From the NCBI RefSeq assembly GCF_029868745.1, contig NZ_JARWOP010000246.1, positions 1 through 43,784 of the forward strand: a stretch of 43,784 nt of DNA, in the 5' to 3' direction. Within the stretch, counting starts at the first letter, position 1. Each line of letters begins with the position of its first letter. The position numbers and the translations under genes are program-made. Shown here in pieces: positions 30,305 to 39,067 of this stretch. Under the pieces are notes generated by a model. The model was not told the origin of the DNA, ran no database searches, and saw only the letters and a program-made list of their open reading frames with translations. The DNA comes from Nocardia wallacei (lineage in GTDB: Bacteria > Actinomycetota > Actinomycetes > Mycobacteriales > Mycobacteriaceae).

Positions 30305-32011
30305 TTATTTGGCGTCCCAATAGCATTCGACCACGGCCGTGGTGCAGGGAAAGCGGACGGGCGTGGGCCCGAAGGCGATTCGGCCCGCGGCGTCCGCGGC
30401 CGTGGTGATCGCCGCGGCGACCGTCACGGCCTCCTCGGCGGGGCAGTGCACGATGACCTCGTCGTGCTGGAAGAAGACCAGCTCGGCGCGCAGACCGGCG
30501 CTCGCCAGCTCACGGCGCAGCGCCGCCAGCACCAGCAGCGCCCAGTCGGCGGCGCTGCCCTGTACGACGAAGTTGCGGGTGAAGCGCCCACGGGCGCGGG
30601 TCGCGGAGGTGCCGCCGTACCCGCCGTCGCCGGGATCGGGCGCCGGATCAAGGTCCCCGGCCGGCGCAGCGGACACCGGCGGGCAGGTACGGCCGAGCCA
30701 GGTGCGCACGAGACGGCCCTCCTCCCCGGCGCGCGCCGCCTCGTCGACGTACGCCATCGCGGCGGGGTAGCGGCGGCGCAGTTCGGCCACGTGGGTGAGG
30801 GCGTCACCGGAGGTCTGGCCATAGATCGCGCCCAGCAGTGCGAGCTTGGCCTGGTCGCGATCGCCGGCGAAGGCGCGGGCCGCCAGATCCGCGTACAGGT
30901 CCTCGGCGCGCCCGGCCACCTCCATCAGTCCCGGATCGCGCGAGATGGCGGCGAGGACACGCGGTTCCATCTGATCGGCGTCGGCGACCACCAGCCGCCA
31001 CCCCGGATCGGCGCGGATGGCCCGCCGGATCACCTTCGGAATCTGCAGTGCGCCACCGCCGTTGGTGGTCCAGCGGCCGGAAACCGTGCCGCCGGGCAGG
31101 TATTCGGGACGGAACCGGCCGTCGTGCACCCACTGCTCGAGCCACGACCAGCCGTGGGCGGTGTAGAGGCGGTACAGCGATTTGTACTCCAGCAGTGGCG
31201 CGACGGCCGGATGATCGACGGCCTGCAACTCCCATTTGCGGGTCGACTTCAGAAAGATCCCTACGCGCGCAAAGGCTTTCACGATGTCGGCGGGGAGATC
31301 GGGCCGGACCCGCACCCCGAACGCCCGCGACACCTCGTCGGCCAGTTCCGTCAACCGGCGCGGTTCGGTCCCGCCCGCGAAGCGTTCGCCCAGGAGTTCG
31401 TCCAGCAGTGCGCGGTGCAGGTCCGCGCGCCACGGTATCCCGGTGCGGGACATCTCCGCCGCCACGAGTATCCCGGCCGATTCGGCGGCCAGCAGCAGCC
31501 GCATGCGCTCGGGATGCTCGGTCCGCGCGGTGCGCTCCACCTGGGCCGCGTAGACCTCCAGCAGGGCGGTGAACTCGTCGGTGTCCGGCGGCAGCGCACG
31601 GGAATTCGACTCGAACAGCGCCGGCTGGGTCTCGGCGGTCCGGGCGGGCGCGTCCGGCGGCACCGGCAGGCCGTGCCGCCGCGCCCAGGCGGCCGCGAGC
31701 GCCCGGGGCTGGCCCGACTGGCCCTCCTCGTGACCGATCAGCAGGCCCTCCGCGGCCTCGACGTCGTAACACCGCTCGACGCGCACCCCGGCGCTCAGCA
31801 GCCGCCGGTAGACCTCGGCCGACCGCCACACCCACCGTTCGGCCTCGGGCCGCGAGCGCACCGCCGCGGCGAGCGAGGGTTCGCGCAGCACCGGTCCCGC
31901 GGGGCGCCCGTCCGCGTCCAGTGCGCACAGGCTCGCCCCGCCGTCGTCCGCCTCCGCCACCGCCCATCGCACGTCCACGAGTCTGGCAGCGCGGAAATCG
32001 CCCGTCCGCAC
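30305..32011 (-). CDS. PolA-like DNA polymerase lacking 5' nuclease (bifunctional exonuclease/polymerase family)
   Basis: A 568-residue family A polymerase homologue, an actinobacterial accessory form annotated as 3'-5' exonuclease/DNA polymerase. Motif A is DADQMEPR (D344, E349), motif B runs R385, K389, Y397 in AKLALLGAIYGQ, and motif C is FFQHDE (H516, D517, E518). At the position of E. coli F762 there is L393. The N-terminal 150 residues show no FDTET exonuclease motif, so proofreading is doubtful. The 5' nuclease domain of true PolA is absent. The start is uncertain; a GTG 12 codons downstream is also possible. Likely role: translesion or gap repair, by inference. Confidence 0.88.
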   Translation of the reverse strand: MRTGDFRAARLVDVRWAVAEADDGGASLCALDADGRPAGPVLREPSLAAAVRSRPEAERWVWRSAEVYRRLLSAGVRVERCYDVEAAEGLLIGHEEGQSGQPRALAAAWARRHGLPVPPDAPARTAETQPALFESNSRALPPDTDEFTALLEVYAAQVERTARTEHPERMRLLLAAESAGILVAAEMSRTGIPWRADLHRALLDELLGERFAGGTEPRRLTELADEVSRAFGVRVRPDLPADIVKAFARVGIFLKSTRKWELQAVDHPAVAPLLEYKSLYRLYTAHGWSWLEQWVHDGRFRPEYLPGGTVSGRWTTNGGGALQIPKVIRRAIRADPGWRLVVADADQMEPRVLAAISRDPGLMEVAGRAEDLYADLAARAFAGDRDQAKLALLGAIYGQTSGDALTHVAELRRRYPAAMAYVDEAARAGEEGRLVRTWLGRTCPPVSAAPAGDLDPAPDPGDGGYGGTSATRARGRFTRNFVVQGSAADWALLVLAALRRELASAGLRAELVFFQHDEVIVHCPAEEAVTVAAAITTAADAAGRIAFGPTPVRFPCTTAVVECYWDAK

Positions 32012-32134
32012 GGGTACCCGCGGTCGGTGGTTTCGATTGCCAGGAAATGGCTACTCTGCGGGCGTCTCGCACCGGAACTGGGGTGACATGCCGCGCGGGC
32101 AGGTTGCTTTCGAGCGAGTAAAGGGGTCGGCGAT

Positions 32135-32320
32135 ATGGCACAAGGGGGCAATGTGAATCCAGCGCAGCGACTGCTGGCCGATGTCCTGTCGACGGGCTAC
32201 TCCGTCGACGAGTTCATCGCCCGGCTACGAGTCACCACGATCGTGGACATCGACGCCTGCACCGAACTGCTACCGGTACAGCCCGTCGCGTCGTCCGGAC
32301 GCCACCGCCGCCCGGACTGA
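32135..32320 (+). CDS. small hypothetical protein
   Basis: A 61-residue protein with two probable helices (PAQRLLADVLSTGYSVDEFIARL and IDACTELL) and a basic tail; no family is recognised. AAAGGGG lies eight bases before the ATG. A second start, GTG six codons later, has GGGGGC just upstream, so the N-terminus is uncertain. It is divergent from the polymerase gene and convergent with the LysR gene. Confidence 0.5.
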   Translation: MAQGGNVNPAQRLLADVLSTGYSVDEFIARLRVTTIVDIDACTELLPVQPVASSGRHRRPD

Positions 32321-32334
32321 CCCGCCGCACCGGC

Positions 32335-33333
32335 TCAGCCGAGGCCCAGGCTCTTGTTGGACGGCTCGAGCGAATTCGGCGGCGGGGGAATGGTTTCCAC
32401 GTCGGCCGGGGTGGGCAGGGCGGCGTCGGCGGCGAGACCCTTCTCCGCCGCGGCGGTCCGGATCGCGTCCACGACGAGCAGCAGGGCGGCCCGGCGCGCC
32501 GTATTGGTGCGGTAGGCCAGCGAGACCGTGCGGGTGAGCACGTCGCCGAGCGCGACGATGTCCACGCCCGGCGGCCGCAGCGCCAGGCCCAGATCCGACA
32601 CCAGCGTCACGCCCAGACCGGCCGCGACCATCGCCATCGCGGTGGCCTGCTCCTCCACCTCGTGGTCGATCCGCGGCACCAGCCCGACGGACTGGAACGC
32701 CAGCCGGACCGCGTGCCCGAAGTTGGAGCGAGCAGGCGCGAGAATCCACGGATGCTCGGCCAGCTCGGCCAGGGTCACGCTGGCCGCCGGCACCGCGCCG
32801 GCCGGGACGGCGGCGTAGACCCGCTCGACCGCGATGACCGTGCGCTCCAGGCCGCGGTCCCAGGTCGTCGGGTAGTTCGAGTAGTCGAGGACGAACGAGA
32901 GATCGAGCGCGCCGTCGCGGACCGCCGCGGCCGTCGCCTCCGGAGCCAGCTCTCGGGTCCGCACGTGGATACCGGGATGAGTGCGCGCGAGGGCGGTCAG
33001 CGCGTCGGGGATCAGGCCCGAGGCCACCGACGCCCAGACACCGGCGGTGATCTTCGCCGTCACCGACTCGCCCGCCTCCTCGAGCGCCTGGGTCGCGCGC
33101 TCGACCGACGCGAGGATCTCCTCCGCGTGCTCGGCGAGCAGCACCCCGAGATCGGTGAGCTGCACCCGCCGCCCGCGCCGCTCGAACAGCCGGGTGCCGA
33201 CATCACGCTCCAGCTGCGCCAGTTGCTGGGAGACCGCCGAGGCGGTGTAGTGCAGCGCGGTCGCCGCCGCGGTGATCGTGCCGCGGCGGTGGAGCTCACG
33301 CAACATTCGCAGACGAGGCAACGACAAGTCCAT
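32335..33333 (-). CDS. LysR-family transcriptional regulator
   Basis: A 332-residue LysR regulator with an N-terminal winged helix-turn-helix (LRMLRELHRRGTITAAATALHYTASAVSQQLAQLERDVGTRLFERRGRRVQLT, about 7-60) and a periplasmic-binding-protein-like effector domain (about 90-300). The ATG lies seven bases after TAGGCT, without a ribosome-binding site, so it is probably leaderless. It is divergent from a Glu/Leu/Phe/Val dehydrogenase, whose expression it probably controls, with an amino acid or keto acid as effector (inferred). Confidence 0.92.
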   Translation of the reverse strand: MDLSLPRLRMLRELHRRGTITAAATALHYTASAVSQQLAQLERDVGTRLFERRGRRVQLTDLGVLLAEHAEEILASVERATQALEEAGESVTAKITAGVWASVASGLIPDALTALARTHPGIHVRTRELAPEATAAAVRDGALDLSFVLDYSNYPTTWDRGLERTVIAVERVYAAVPAGAVPAASVTLAELAEHPWILAPARSNFGHAVRLAFQSVGLVPRIDHEVEEQATAMAMVAAGLGVTLVSDLGLALRPPGVDIVALGDVLTRTVSLAYRTNTARRAALLLVVDAIRTAAAEKGLAADAALPTPADVETIPPPPNSLEPSNKSLGLG

Positions 33334-33405
33334 GGCACCGAGCCTAAAGGCTGTGCAGGAACGCTGAACACTGCCGTGAATGAACCGTAAATAGACGCGC
33401 GCCTA

Positions 33406-33419
33406 CGTGCGACCGCACG
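33406..33419. promoter_or_regulatory. palindrome in the LysR-dehydrogenase divergent region
   Basis: CGTGCG-AC-CGCACG is a perfect 6-2-6 inverted repeat about 75 bp upstream of the LysR start and 120 bp upstream of the dehydrogenase. The 207-bp region also holds AT-rich ACCGTAAATAGA. It may be the LysR recognition site; no T-N11-A pattern is better placed. Confidence 0.3.
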
Positions 33420-33540
33420 CTGGTGACACCGGACGCGAGCCATCGGCCGGGGACGACGAGGTCCGGACGGGAGTCGCGCGACCGGCGATTCCCGGTGGGT
33501 GGTGGTTACGGCACGAGTACGAATACGGAGGTGGTTCCCC

Positions 33541-34791
33541 ATGACGATGATGCAGAACCCTGTGGAGGGTACCCAGCAGGCGATCGCCCAAACCGTTCCG
33601 ACCATCCCCGCCGACCTCACCCCCGTCAGCCGCCGCCCCGAGCCGTACATGCGCCTGCAGTGGACCGATGCGCCCACCGGTGCGGTCGGCTACCTCGTCG
33701 TGCACACCCTGCGCGCCGGGCTGGCCACCGGCGGCACCCGGATGCGGGCGGGTTGCACGCTGACCGAGGTCGAGGACCTGGCGCGCGGCATGGCCAACAA
33801 GACCGCCACCTTCGACCTGCCGATCGGCGGCGCCAAGGGCGGGATCGACTTCGACCCCAAGGACCCGCGCGCCGTCGACGTGCTGGAGCGGTTCTGCGAG
33901 GCCATGCGCCCGTGGATCGACTCGCACTGGGTGACCGCGGAGGACCTCGGCGTCCCGCAGCATCTGATCGACGAGGTCTTCGAGAAGCTCGGCCTGGGCC
34001 AGAGCTACCACGCCGCGATCCGCCGCGCGGCCGATCCGGCGGCGACTCTGGAACGAGTCCGCAGCGGGCTGAACGCGGTGGTCGAAGGCGGTTTCCTGCT
34101 CGGTGACGTGATCGGCGGCTACGGGGTGGCGCACGCCTGCCTCGCCGCCGCCGTCTCCTGGGGGCAGCCGCCCGCCGCGACGACGGTCGCGATCCAGGGC
34201 GTCGGCACCATGGGCGGGTCGGCCGCCTACTACCTGCACGAGGCCGGGATGCGGGTCACCACCGTGGCCGACGCCGCCGGCACCCTGCACTGCGCCGCCG
34301 GGCTGGACATCCCGGCGCTGCTGGCACTGCGCGACGGCTACGGCGAGATCGACCGCGCCCGGCTGCCCGCGGGCGTCGAACAGCTGCCGCGCACCGCGAT
34401 CCTGTCCGCGGACGTCGATATCCTTGTCCCCGCGGCCATTTCGTACGCGATCACGCCGGACAACTCCTACGACATCCGCGCCCGGATCATCGTGGAGGCC
34501 GCGAACGCCGCCACCACGCCGGAGGCGGAGGCCATGCTCGCCGCTCGCGGCGTGCCGGTGCTGCCGGACTTCGTCGCCAATGCCGGTGCGGTGGCCTGGG
34601 CCTGGTGGCTGCTGCTCGGTGAGGTCGACGACAACCCGGACAACTCGTTCGACCGGCTGCGCACCATCATGCACGCCAAGGTCGCGCAGTTGCTGGCGGC
34701 GTGGACCGACGCGGGCGTCACGCCCCGCGAGACGGGGCACCGCTGGGCCGACGAGCCCTCGCCGCTGCTCGGCCCGGTCGTCATCCCCTGA
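33541..34791 (+). CDS. Glu/Leu/Phe/Val family amino-acid dehydrogenase
   Basis: A 416-residue NAD(P)-dependent amino-acid dehydrogenase that oxidatively deaminates an amino acid to its keto acid. Substrate-binding K87 (MANKTA), catalytic K99 (PIGGAKGGI) and D135 (TAEDLGVP) are present, with a Rossmann motif VAIQGVGTMGGSAA near 215 and the ANAATTP segment after it. GGAGG lies nine bases before the ATG. Substrate choice between glutamate, leucine/valine and phenylalanine cannot be decided here. Divergent LysR suggests substrate-induced expression. Confidence 0.88.
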   Translation: MTMMQNPVEGTQQAIAQTVPTIPADLTPVSRRPEPYMRLQWTDAPTGAVGYLVVHTLRAGLATGGTRMRAGCTLTEVEDLARGMANKTATFDLPIGGAKGGIDFDPKDPRAVDVLERFCEAMRPWIDSHWVTAEDLGVPQHLIDEVFEKLGLGQSYHAAIRRAADPAATLERVRSGLNAVVEGGFLLGDVIGGYGVAHACLAAAVSWGQPPAATTVAIQGVGTMGGSAAYYLHEAGMRVTTVADAAGTLHCAAGLDIPALLALRDGYGEIDRARLPAGVEQLPRTAILSADVDILVPAAISYAITPDNSYDIRARIIVEAANAATTPEAEAMLAARGVPVLPDFVANAGAVAWAWWLLLGEVDDNPDNSFDRLRTIMHAKVAQLLAAWTDAGVTPRETGHRWADEPSPLLGPVVIP

Positions 34792-34879
34792 CCGGACGGG
34801 CGGATTCGCCCGCACCGGCGGGTTGCCGGGTGAGCAGGCACGTCGGCCGGTCGCTGCCGCGGGGATACCATCGGCGGCT

Positions 34880-35881
34880 ATGGAGGCCGACCGGCGGGTG
34901 CTGATCGTCGCGTACGACGATGCGCAGATTCTCGATATCGCGTGTCCCAGTGGGGCATTGGATATGGCGAATCGGGCCGGGGCGCAGCCGCCGTACCGCG
35001 TGGACGTGGTCTCGGTGGCGGGGCGCGGCGTGCGGACGTCGGCGGGGATCGTGCTGGGCAGCCGTCCGCTGGAGGCGATCCACGGCCCGCTGGACACGCT
35101 GATGGTCGTCGGCGGGGCGGGCGCCGAACGGGCCGCCGCCGACCACCACCTGCTCGATCAGGTGCGGCGGCTGGCCCGCCACAGCAGGCGGCTCGCCTCG
35201 GTCTGCACCGGCGCGTACGTGCTGGCCGCGGCCGGTCTGCTGGAGCATCGCCGCGTGACCACGCACTGGGGCTACGGCGCGGAGCTGGCCGCCCGGTTCC
35301 CGTCGGTGGCCGTCGACACCGCGCCGCTGTACATCCGTGACGGCAACGTCTACACCTCCGCCGGGGTGACCAGCGCGCTGGATCTGACGCTGTCGCTCAT
35401 CGACGACGATCACGGACCGGCCTTGGCGCGCACGGTCGCTCGCATCCTGGTCACCTATGTGCACCGCCCGGCCGACCAGGAGCAGATCAGTATGTTCCTG
35501 GCCGCGGCGCCGCGCGAGGACCGTGTCGTCGGCGACCTGCTGGCCTACGTTGCCGCACACCTCGCCGAGGACCTGTCCCCGGGCGCTCTCGCCGCCCGCG
35601 CGGGCCTCAGCACCCGGCAGCTCGCCCGGCTGTTCGCCACCCATGCCGGGACGACGCCCGCCCGCGCGGTGCGGGAAGCGCGGGCCGAGGCTGCGGCACA
35701 TCTGATCCGGCGCACCGCGCTACCCATGACGGCCGTCGCCCGGCGTTGCGGATTCGGTTCCGTGCAGACCCTGCGGGCCGCGCTGCGCGCTCGATACGGC
35801 ATGAACGGCGACACGATGCGCAAGAACACGGACATCCCGATGGCCGGACCCGAAGCCGGGGACGACACTTCGGCAGCGTGA
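34880..35881 (+). CDS. GlxA-type transcriptional regulator (DJ-1/PfpI plus AraC HTH)
   Basis: A 333-residue protein with an N-terminal DJ-1/PfpI (class I amidotransferase-like) domain (about 5-180; nucleophile-position C109 in SVCTGAYVLAAAGLL) and a C-terminal AraC helix-turn-helix (about 215-305; LSPGALAARAGLSTRQLARLFATHAG and ARRCGFGSVQTLRAALRARYG). A tail of about 25 residues follows. The ATG lies eight bases after TACCAT with no ribosome-binding site. The stop overlaps the next gene as GTGA, so it is translationally coupled to an exported DJ-1/PfpI homologue. Ligand unknown. Confidence 0.9.
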   Translation: MEADRRVLIVAYDDAQILDIACPSGALDMANRAGAQPPYRVDVVSVAGRGVRTSAGIVLGSRPLEAIHGPLDTLMVVGGAGAERAAADHHLLDQVRRLARHSRRLASVCTGAYVLAAAGLLEHRRVTTHWGYGAELAARFPSVAVDTAPLYIRDGNVYTSAGVTSALDLTLSLIDDDHGPALARTVARILVTYVHRPADQEQISMFLAAAPREDRVVGDLLAYVAAHLAEDLSPGALAARAGLSTRQLARLFATHAGTTPARAVREARAEAAAHLIRRTALPMTAVARRCGFGSVQTLRAALRARYGMNGDTMRKNTDIPMAGPEAGDDTSAA

Positions 35882-36627
35882 CACCATCCCTCTCCCGCCG
35901 CCGATTGGTCGGCGGCACAGCCGCACTCGTGGCCACCGGTTTCAGCGTCGCACCGGCATCGGCACGGCCCGACGGCACCGGGCCCCGGATCGGAATCCTG
36001 CTCTACGACGGGTTCAGCCTGCTCGATCCGACCGGACCCGCGGAAGTCCTGTCCCGCGTCCCGGGCGCTCGGGTGACGATGATCGCCGAACGCCGCGGCC
36101 CGGTGCGCACCGATACCGGTGACGTCGCGATCGTGGCCGAACAGGCCATCGACGAGGTGGACCGGCTCGACGTCCTGCTGGTCCCAGGGGCGGGGAGACG
36201 CGGGAGCACGGCGGTCGCCGGGAACGGTGCTGTGCTGCAATGGATCCGGGACATCGATCGCACGTCGACGTGGACCACCTCGGTCTGTACGGGCGCGGTG
36301 GTGCTGGCCGCCGCGGGACTGCTCCGGGGTCGGGAGGCGACCACCTACTGGGCGGCCGGGCCCTACCTCGAATCCACCTACGGCGTCACCTTCGTCTCGC
36401 GGCGTTACGTCCGATCGGACAAATACCTCACTGCCGCAGGGGTTTCCGCCGGTATCGACATGGCCCTGTATCTGGCGGCCCTGCTCACCGACGACGATAC
36501 CGCCCGCGCGATCCAGCTGGGCATCGAATACGATCCGCAACCGCCGTTCGATGCCGGGAACTCCGCCCGCGCCTCGGCCGAACTGCGCGAGCGGGCCCTG
36601 TCGCTGCTCGAGCAGTCCGCCGGCTGA
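35878..36627 (+). CDS. Tat-exported DJ-1/PfpI-family protein
   Basis: A 249-residue protein with a twin-arginine signal (LSRRRLVGGTAALVATGFSV, cleavage probably after ASA near residue 29) followed by a complete DJ-1/PfpI domain: GILLYDGFSLLDPTGPAEVL, C137 in SVCTGAVVLAAAGLL and DKYLTAAGVSAGIDMALYL. It resembles isonitrile-hydratase-like members, but the substrate is unknown. It lacks the AraC domain of its upstream neighbour, with which it shares GTGA. Export of this domain outside the membrane, next to a cytosolic regulator with the same domain, is unusual. Confidence 0.85.
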   Translation: MTPSLSRRRLVGGTAALVATGFSVAPASARPDGTGPRIGILLYDGFSLLDPTGPAEVLSRVPGARVTMIAERRGPVRTDTGDVAIVAEQAIDEVDRLDVLLVPGAGRRGSTAVAGNGAVLQWIRDIDRTSTWTTSVCTGAVVLAAAGLLRGREATTYWAAGPYLESTYGVTFVSRRYVRSDKYLTAAGVSAGIDMALYLAALLTDDDTARAIQLGIEYDPQPPFDAGNSARASAELRERALSLLEQSAG

Positions 36628-36707
36628 GCAGCGGGGGCCGAAGGTCCACACGGAGAAGGTCTTCGGACCGCTGTGCCGCGCCGTGGCGGCGGCGGACCGT
36701 AGCAGAG

Positions 36708-36896
36708 ATGAACGACGGATCGGTGCGGCGCACCCGGCTCCGGTCGCTGGCGGAGGCGAAGCAGGCAGCGTGGGAGGCGAGGCGGTTGGTGGTGTCGGCG
36801 CGGGCCTACGAGCGCAGCGCCCGCGCTCGGCAGCGGCGGGCCACCGAGGCCGCGATTGCGCTGGGTAAGCGGCTCGAGGCTATGCGGAACGCCTGA
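36708..36896 (+). CDS. small basic helical protein
   Basis: A 62-residue protein rich in arginine and alanine, predicted to be one long helix or coiled coil (LRSLAEAKQAAWEARRLVVSARAYERSARARQRRATEAAIALGKRL). It has no recognisable family; only a weak ribosome-binding site (AGCAGAG) precedes the ATG. The arginine content suggests nucleic-acid contact, but the same composition can arise by chance in GC-rich DNA, so it is tentative. The 80 bp upstream hold a weak CCGAAG/CTTCGG hairpin. Confidence 0.4.
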   Translation: MNDGSVRRTRLRSLAEAKQAAWEARRLVVSARAYERSARARQRRATEAAIALGKRLEAMRNA

Positions 36897-36913
36897 GCGG
36901 GGACTCGGCGGTC

Positions 36914-37204
36914 TCAGACTTCACGAAACGCCTCGGCGCGGTGCGACAACCGTTCGGCGAACGTTTCCGTCCAGGCCGCCGACTCCGGCTCGTCGGCGAC
37001 ATCGGGCCTGCGCCGCACGGGCGGCAGTCCCGAGTGGTCGTCGGCGCGCAGCGTCCTGCCGGGCGCCGTGCGCGCGGCCAACAGCCGTACGCCCCACGCG
37101 ACGTAGGCGTCCACGCCCATGCCCGCGCATTCGGCCGCGTCGCTGAGCTCGAGCCAATCGGCTTCGTCCACCGTCACGGTCACCGTGATATCCCTGGTCG
37201 ACAT
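36914..37204 (-). CDS. ribbon-helix-helix-like small protein
   Basis: A 96-residue protein whose N-terminal half fits a ribbon-helix-helix DNA-binding fold: strand DITVTVTVDEADW, helix LELSDAAECAGM, then helix VDAYVAWGVRLLAAR. The C-terminal half is polar with an acidic-aromatic helix (SAAWTETFAERLSHRAEAF). This resembles single antitoxin-type or CopG-like regulators, but no toxin gene is adjacent. GGTGG precedes the ATG, and TACGGT eight bases upstream could also serve a leaderless transcript. Confidence 0.55.
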   Translation of the reverse strand: MSTRDITVTVTVDEADWLELSDAAECAGMGVDAYVAWGVRLLAARTAPGRTLRADDHSGLPPVRRRPDVADEPESAAWTETFAERLSHRAEAFREV

Positions 37205-37292
37205 GCATCACCACCGTAGTCCTGTCGAGGTCGCCCGCGGACTTCCGTAACATGACCCGGCTCGTCGCCGGTCCCACCACCTCTACCACGCG

Positions 37293-37326
37293 CACCCCGT
37301 CACCCCCAAGGCGGGGAGTAGGGGTG
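37293..37326. repeat. nested C-rich/G-rich hairpin before the carboxylase gene
   Basis: CACCCC and GGGGTG form an outer stem, with an inner CCCC-AAGGC-GGGG stem. It lies in the 279-bp region between the divergent ribbon-helix-helix gene and the carboxylase gene. It may be an attenuator or regulator site. The region otherwise shows only a possible TAACGT -10 about 20 bp before the carboxylase start. Confidence 0.35.
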
Positions 37327-37483
37327 TTTCGCGTCCGGGGCAGGCCGTCGGCGAGAATCCGGGCCGCCGCGGATTGTTGTATGTGTGAGCCCGAGGCGAA
37401 TTCCGCTGTGACTGCTCCGGTTATCCGGCGCGAGCGGGTTGCCCGGTGTCGATACCGCTTAACGTGCGCTGAGCACAGCGGAC

Positions 37484-39061
37484 GTGGCGCGGAAGGTGGC
37501 ACAGGGAGTGGTCGGTACCCGGGCGAAGCTCGACGAACTCGTGAAACTGATGGCGGTCGCGACCGAACCGGCGGGGCAGGCCGGGATCGAGAAGCGGCGG
37601 AAGAAGGGCATTCCCAGTGTTCGGCAGCGCATTGAGATGCTGCTGGACCGGGGGACCTTCATCGAGACCGGCGCGCTGGCCCGGCAGCCCGGCGACCCGA
37701 ACGCCCTCTATGGTGACGGCCTGGTCACCGGTCGCGGGCTGATCGACGGCCGGCCGGTGGTCGTGATCGCGCACGACCAGACGGTGTACGGCGGGTCGGT
37801 CGGCGTCACGTCGGCGCGAAAGTTCGTGCGCGCCTTGCGCTTGGCGTTCGACAACGCCTGCCCGGTGGTGACGATCAACGACTCCGGTGGCGCGCGCATC
37901 CAGGACGCGGTCGGGTCGATCGCGTCGTTCGGCGACATCTCGCGGGCGCTGGAGCGGCTGTCCGGGTATGTGCCGCAGGTGTCGATCATTCTGGGCAAGT
38001 GCGCCGCGGGCTCGGTGTACGGGCCGATCAACACCGATGTGCTGATCGGCACCGAACAGTCCTACATGTTCGTCACCGGGCCCGAGGTGATCAAGGCGGT
38101 CAACGGCGAGGACATCTCGGCCGAGGAACTCGGCGGCGCGAAGGTGCAGGCCGAGCGCGGCACCCTGCACCACGTCGCGGCGACCGAGCACGAAGCCTAC
38201 GACTGGGCCCGCGCCTATCTGAGCTACTTCCCGTCGAGCTGTCTCGAACTGCCGCCGATCGTCAATCCGGGCCTGGAACCGGAGATCACCGATACCGACC
38301 GGGAACTCGACCGGATCATCCCGGATTCCGACCGTGCCGGGTACGACATGCACGAGATCCTGCTCCGCATCTTCGACGACGGCGAATTCCACGAGGTCCG
38401 TGCCGCTTTCGCGCCGAACCTGATCACCGGATTCGCCCGGGTGGACGGCTTCCCGGTCGGCGTGATCGCCAATCAGCCGCTGGTGCTGGGTGGTTCGATC
38501 GACGCCGCCTGCTCGGACAAGGCGACCTATTTCATCCGGTTGTGCGACGCCTTCGATATTCCGCTGGTGTTCGTGGCGGACACTCCGGGCGTGCTGCCGG
38601 GCCTCGAGGAGGAACGCAACGGCGTCATCATCCGCGGCGGGCGGGTGCCGCGGGCGATCATCGAGGCGACGGTGCCGATCGTCAATCTCGTGGTGCGCAA
38701 GTCCTACGGCGGCGCCTACGGCATGATGGCCGCGCGGCAGGTGGGCGCCGACCTCAGCCTGGCCTGGCCGACGGCGCGCATCGCGGTGATCGGCGCGGAG
38801 AGCGCGGTCGATCTGGTCGGCAAGCGGCAGCTGGCGGCGGTGCCGGAGGAACACCGGGAAGCGACGCGCCAGTTCCTGATCAACCAGTACAACGAGACCG
38901 TCGCGACGCCGTGGATCGCCGCCGAGCGCGGGTACATCGACGCGGTCATCGAACCGTCGCACACCCGCCTGGAGATCCGCCGCGCCCTGCGCCTGCTGCG
39001 CGACAAGCGCCCGGTGCTGCCGGTCGCCAACCCGCGCAAGCATCCGCTGTATCCGATGTGA
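37484..39061 (+). CDS. acyl-CoA carboxylase carboxyltransferase (beta) subunit
   Basis: A 525-residue biotin-dependent carboxyltransferase of the AccD/PccB family that moves carboxyl from biotin to acetyl- or propionyl-CoA. Both crotonase-fold halves are present, with oxyanion-hole loops SGGARIQDAVGSIASFGDI (N-half) and RKSYGGAYGMMAARQVGAD (C-half). No biotin-carrying alpha subunit or epsilon subunit is adjacent, so it must pair with one from elsewhere. The start is a GTG with a weak upstream site; another GTG five codons later is possible. Substrate preference and AccD number cannot be assigned by eye. Confidence 0.9.
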   Translation: MARKVAQGVVGTRAKLDELVKLMAVATEPAGQAGIEKRRKKGIPSVRQRIEMLLDRGTFIETGALARQPGDPNALYGDGLVTGRGLIDGRPVVVIAHDQTVYGGSVGVTSARKFVRALRLAFDNACPVVTINDSGGARIQDAVGSIASFGDISRALERLSGYVPQVSIILGKCAAGSVYGPINTDVLIGTEQSYMFVTGPEVIKAVNGEDISAEELGGAKVQAERGTLHHVAATEHEAYDWARAYLSYFPSSCLELPPIVNPGLEPEITDTDRELDRIIPDSDRAGYDMHEILLRIFDDGEFHEVRAAFAPNLITGFARVDGFPVGVIANQPLVLGGSIDAACSDKATYFIRLCDAFDIPLVFVADTPGVLPGLEEERNGVIIRGGRVPRAIIEATVPIVNLVVRKSYGGAYGMMAARQVGADLSLAWPTARIAVIGAESAVDLVGKRQLAAVPEEHREATRQFLINQYNETVATPWIAAERGYIDAVIEPSHTRLEIRRALRLLRDKRPVLPVANPRKHPLYPM

Positions 39062-39067
39062 GCTGCC

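Noticed and set aside
36914..37204. A toxin-antitoxin module based on the ribbon-helix-helix-like protein
   Set aside because: No toxin-like gene overlaps or adjoins it on the same strand; the 62-residue neighbour is convergent and shows no toxin fold.
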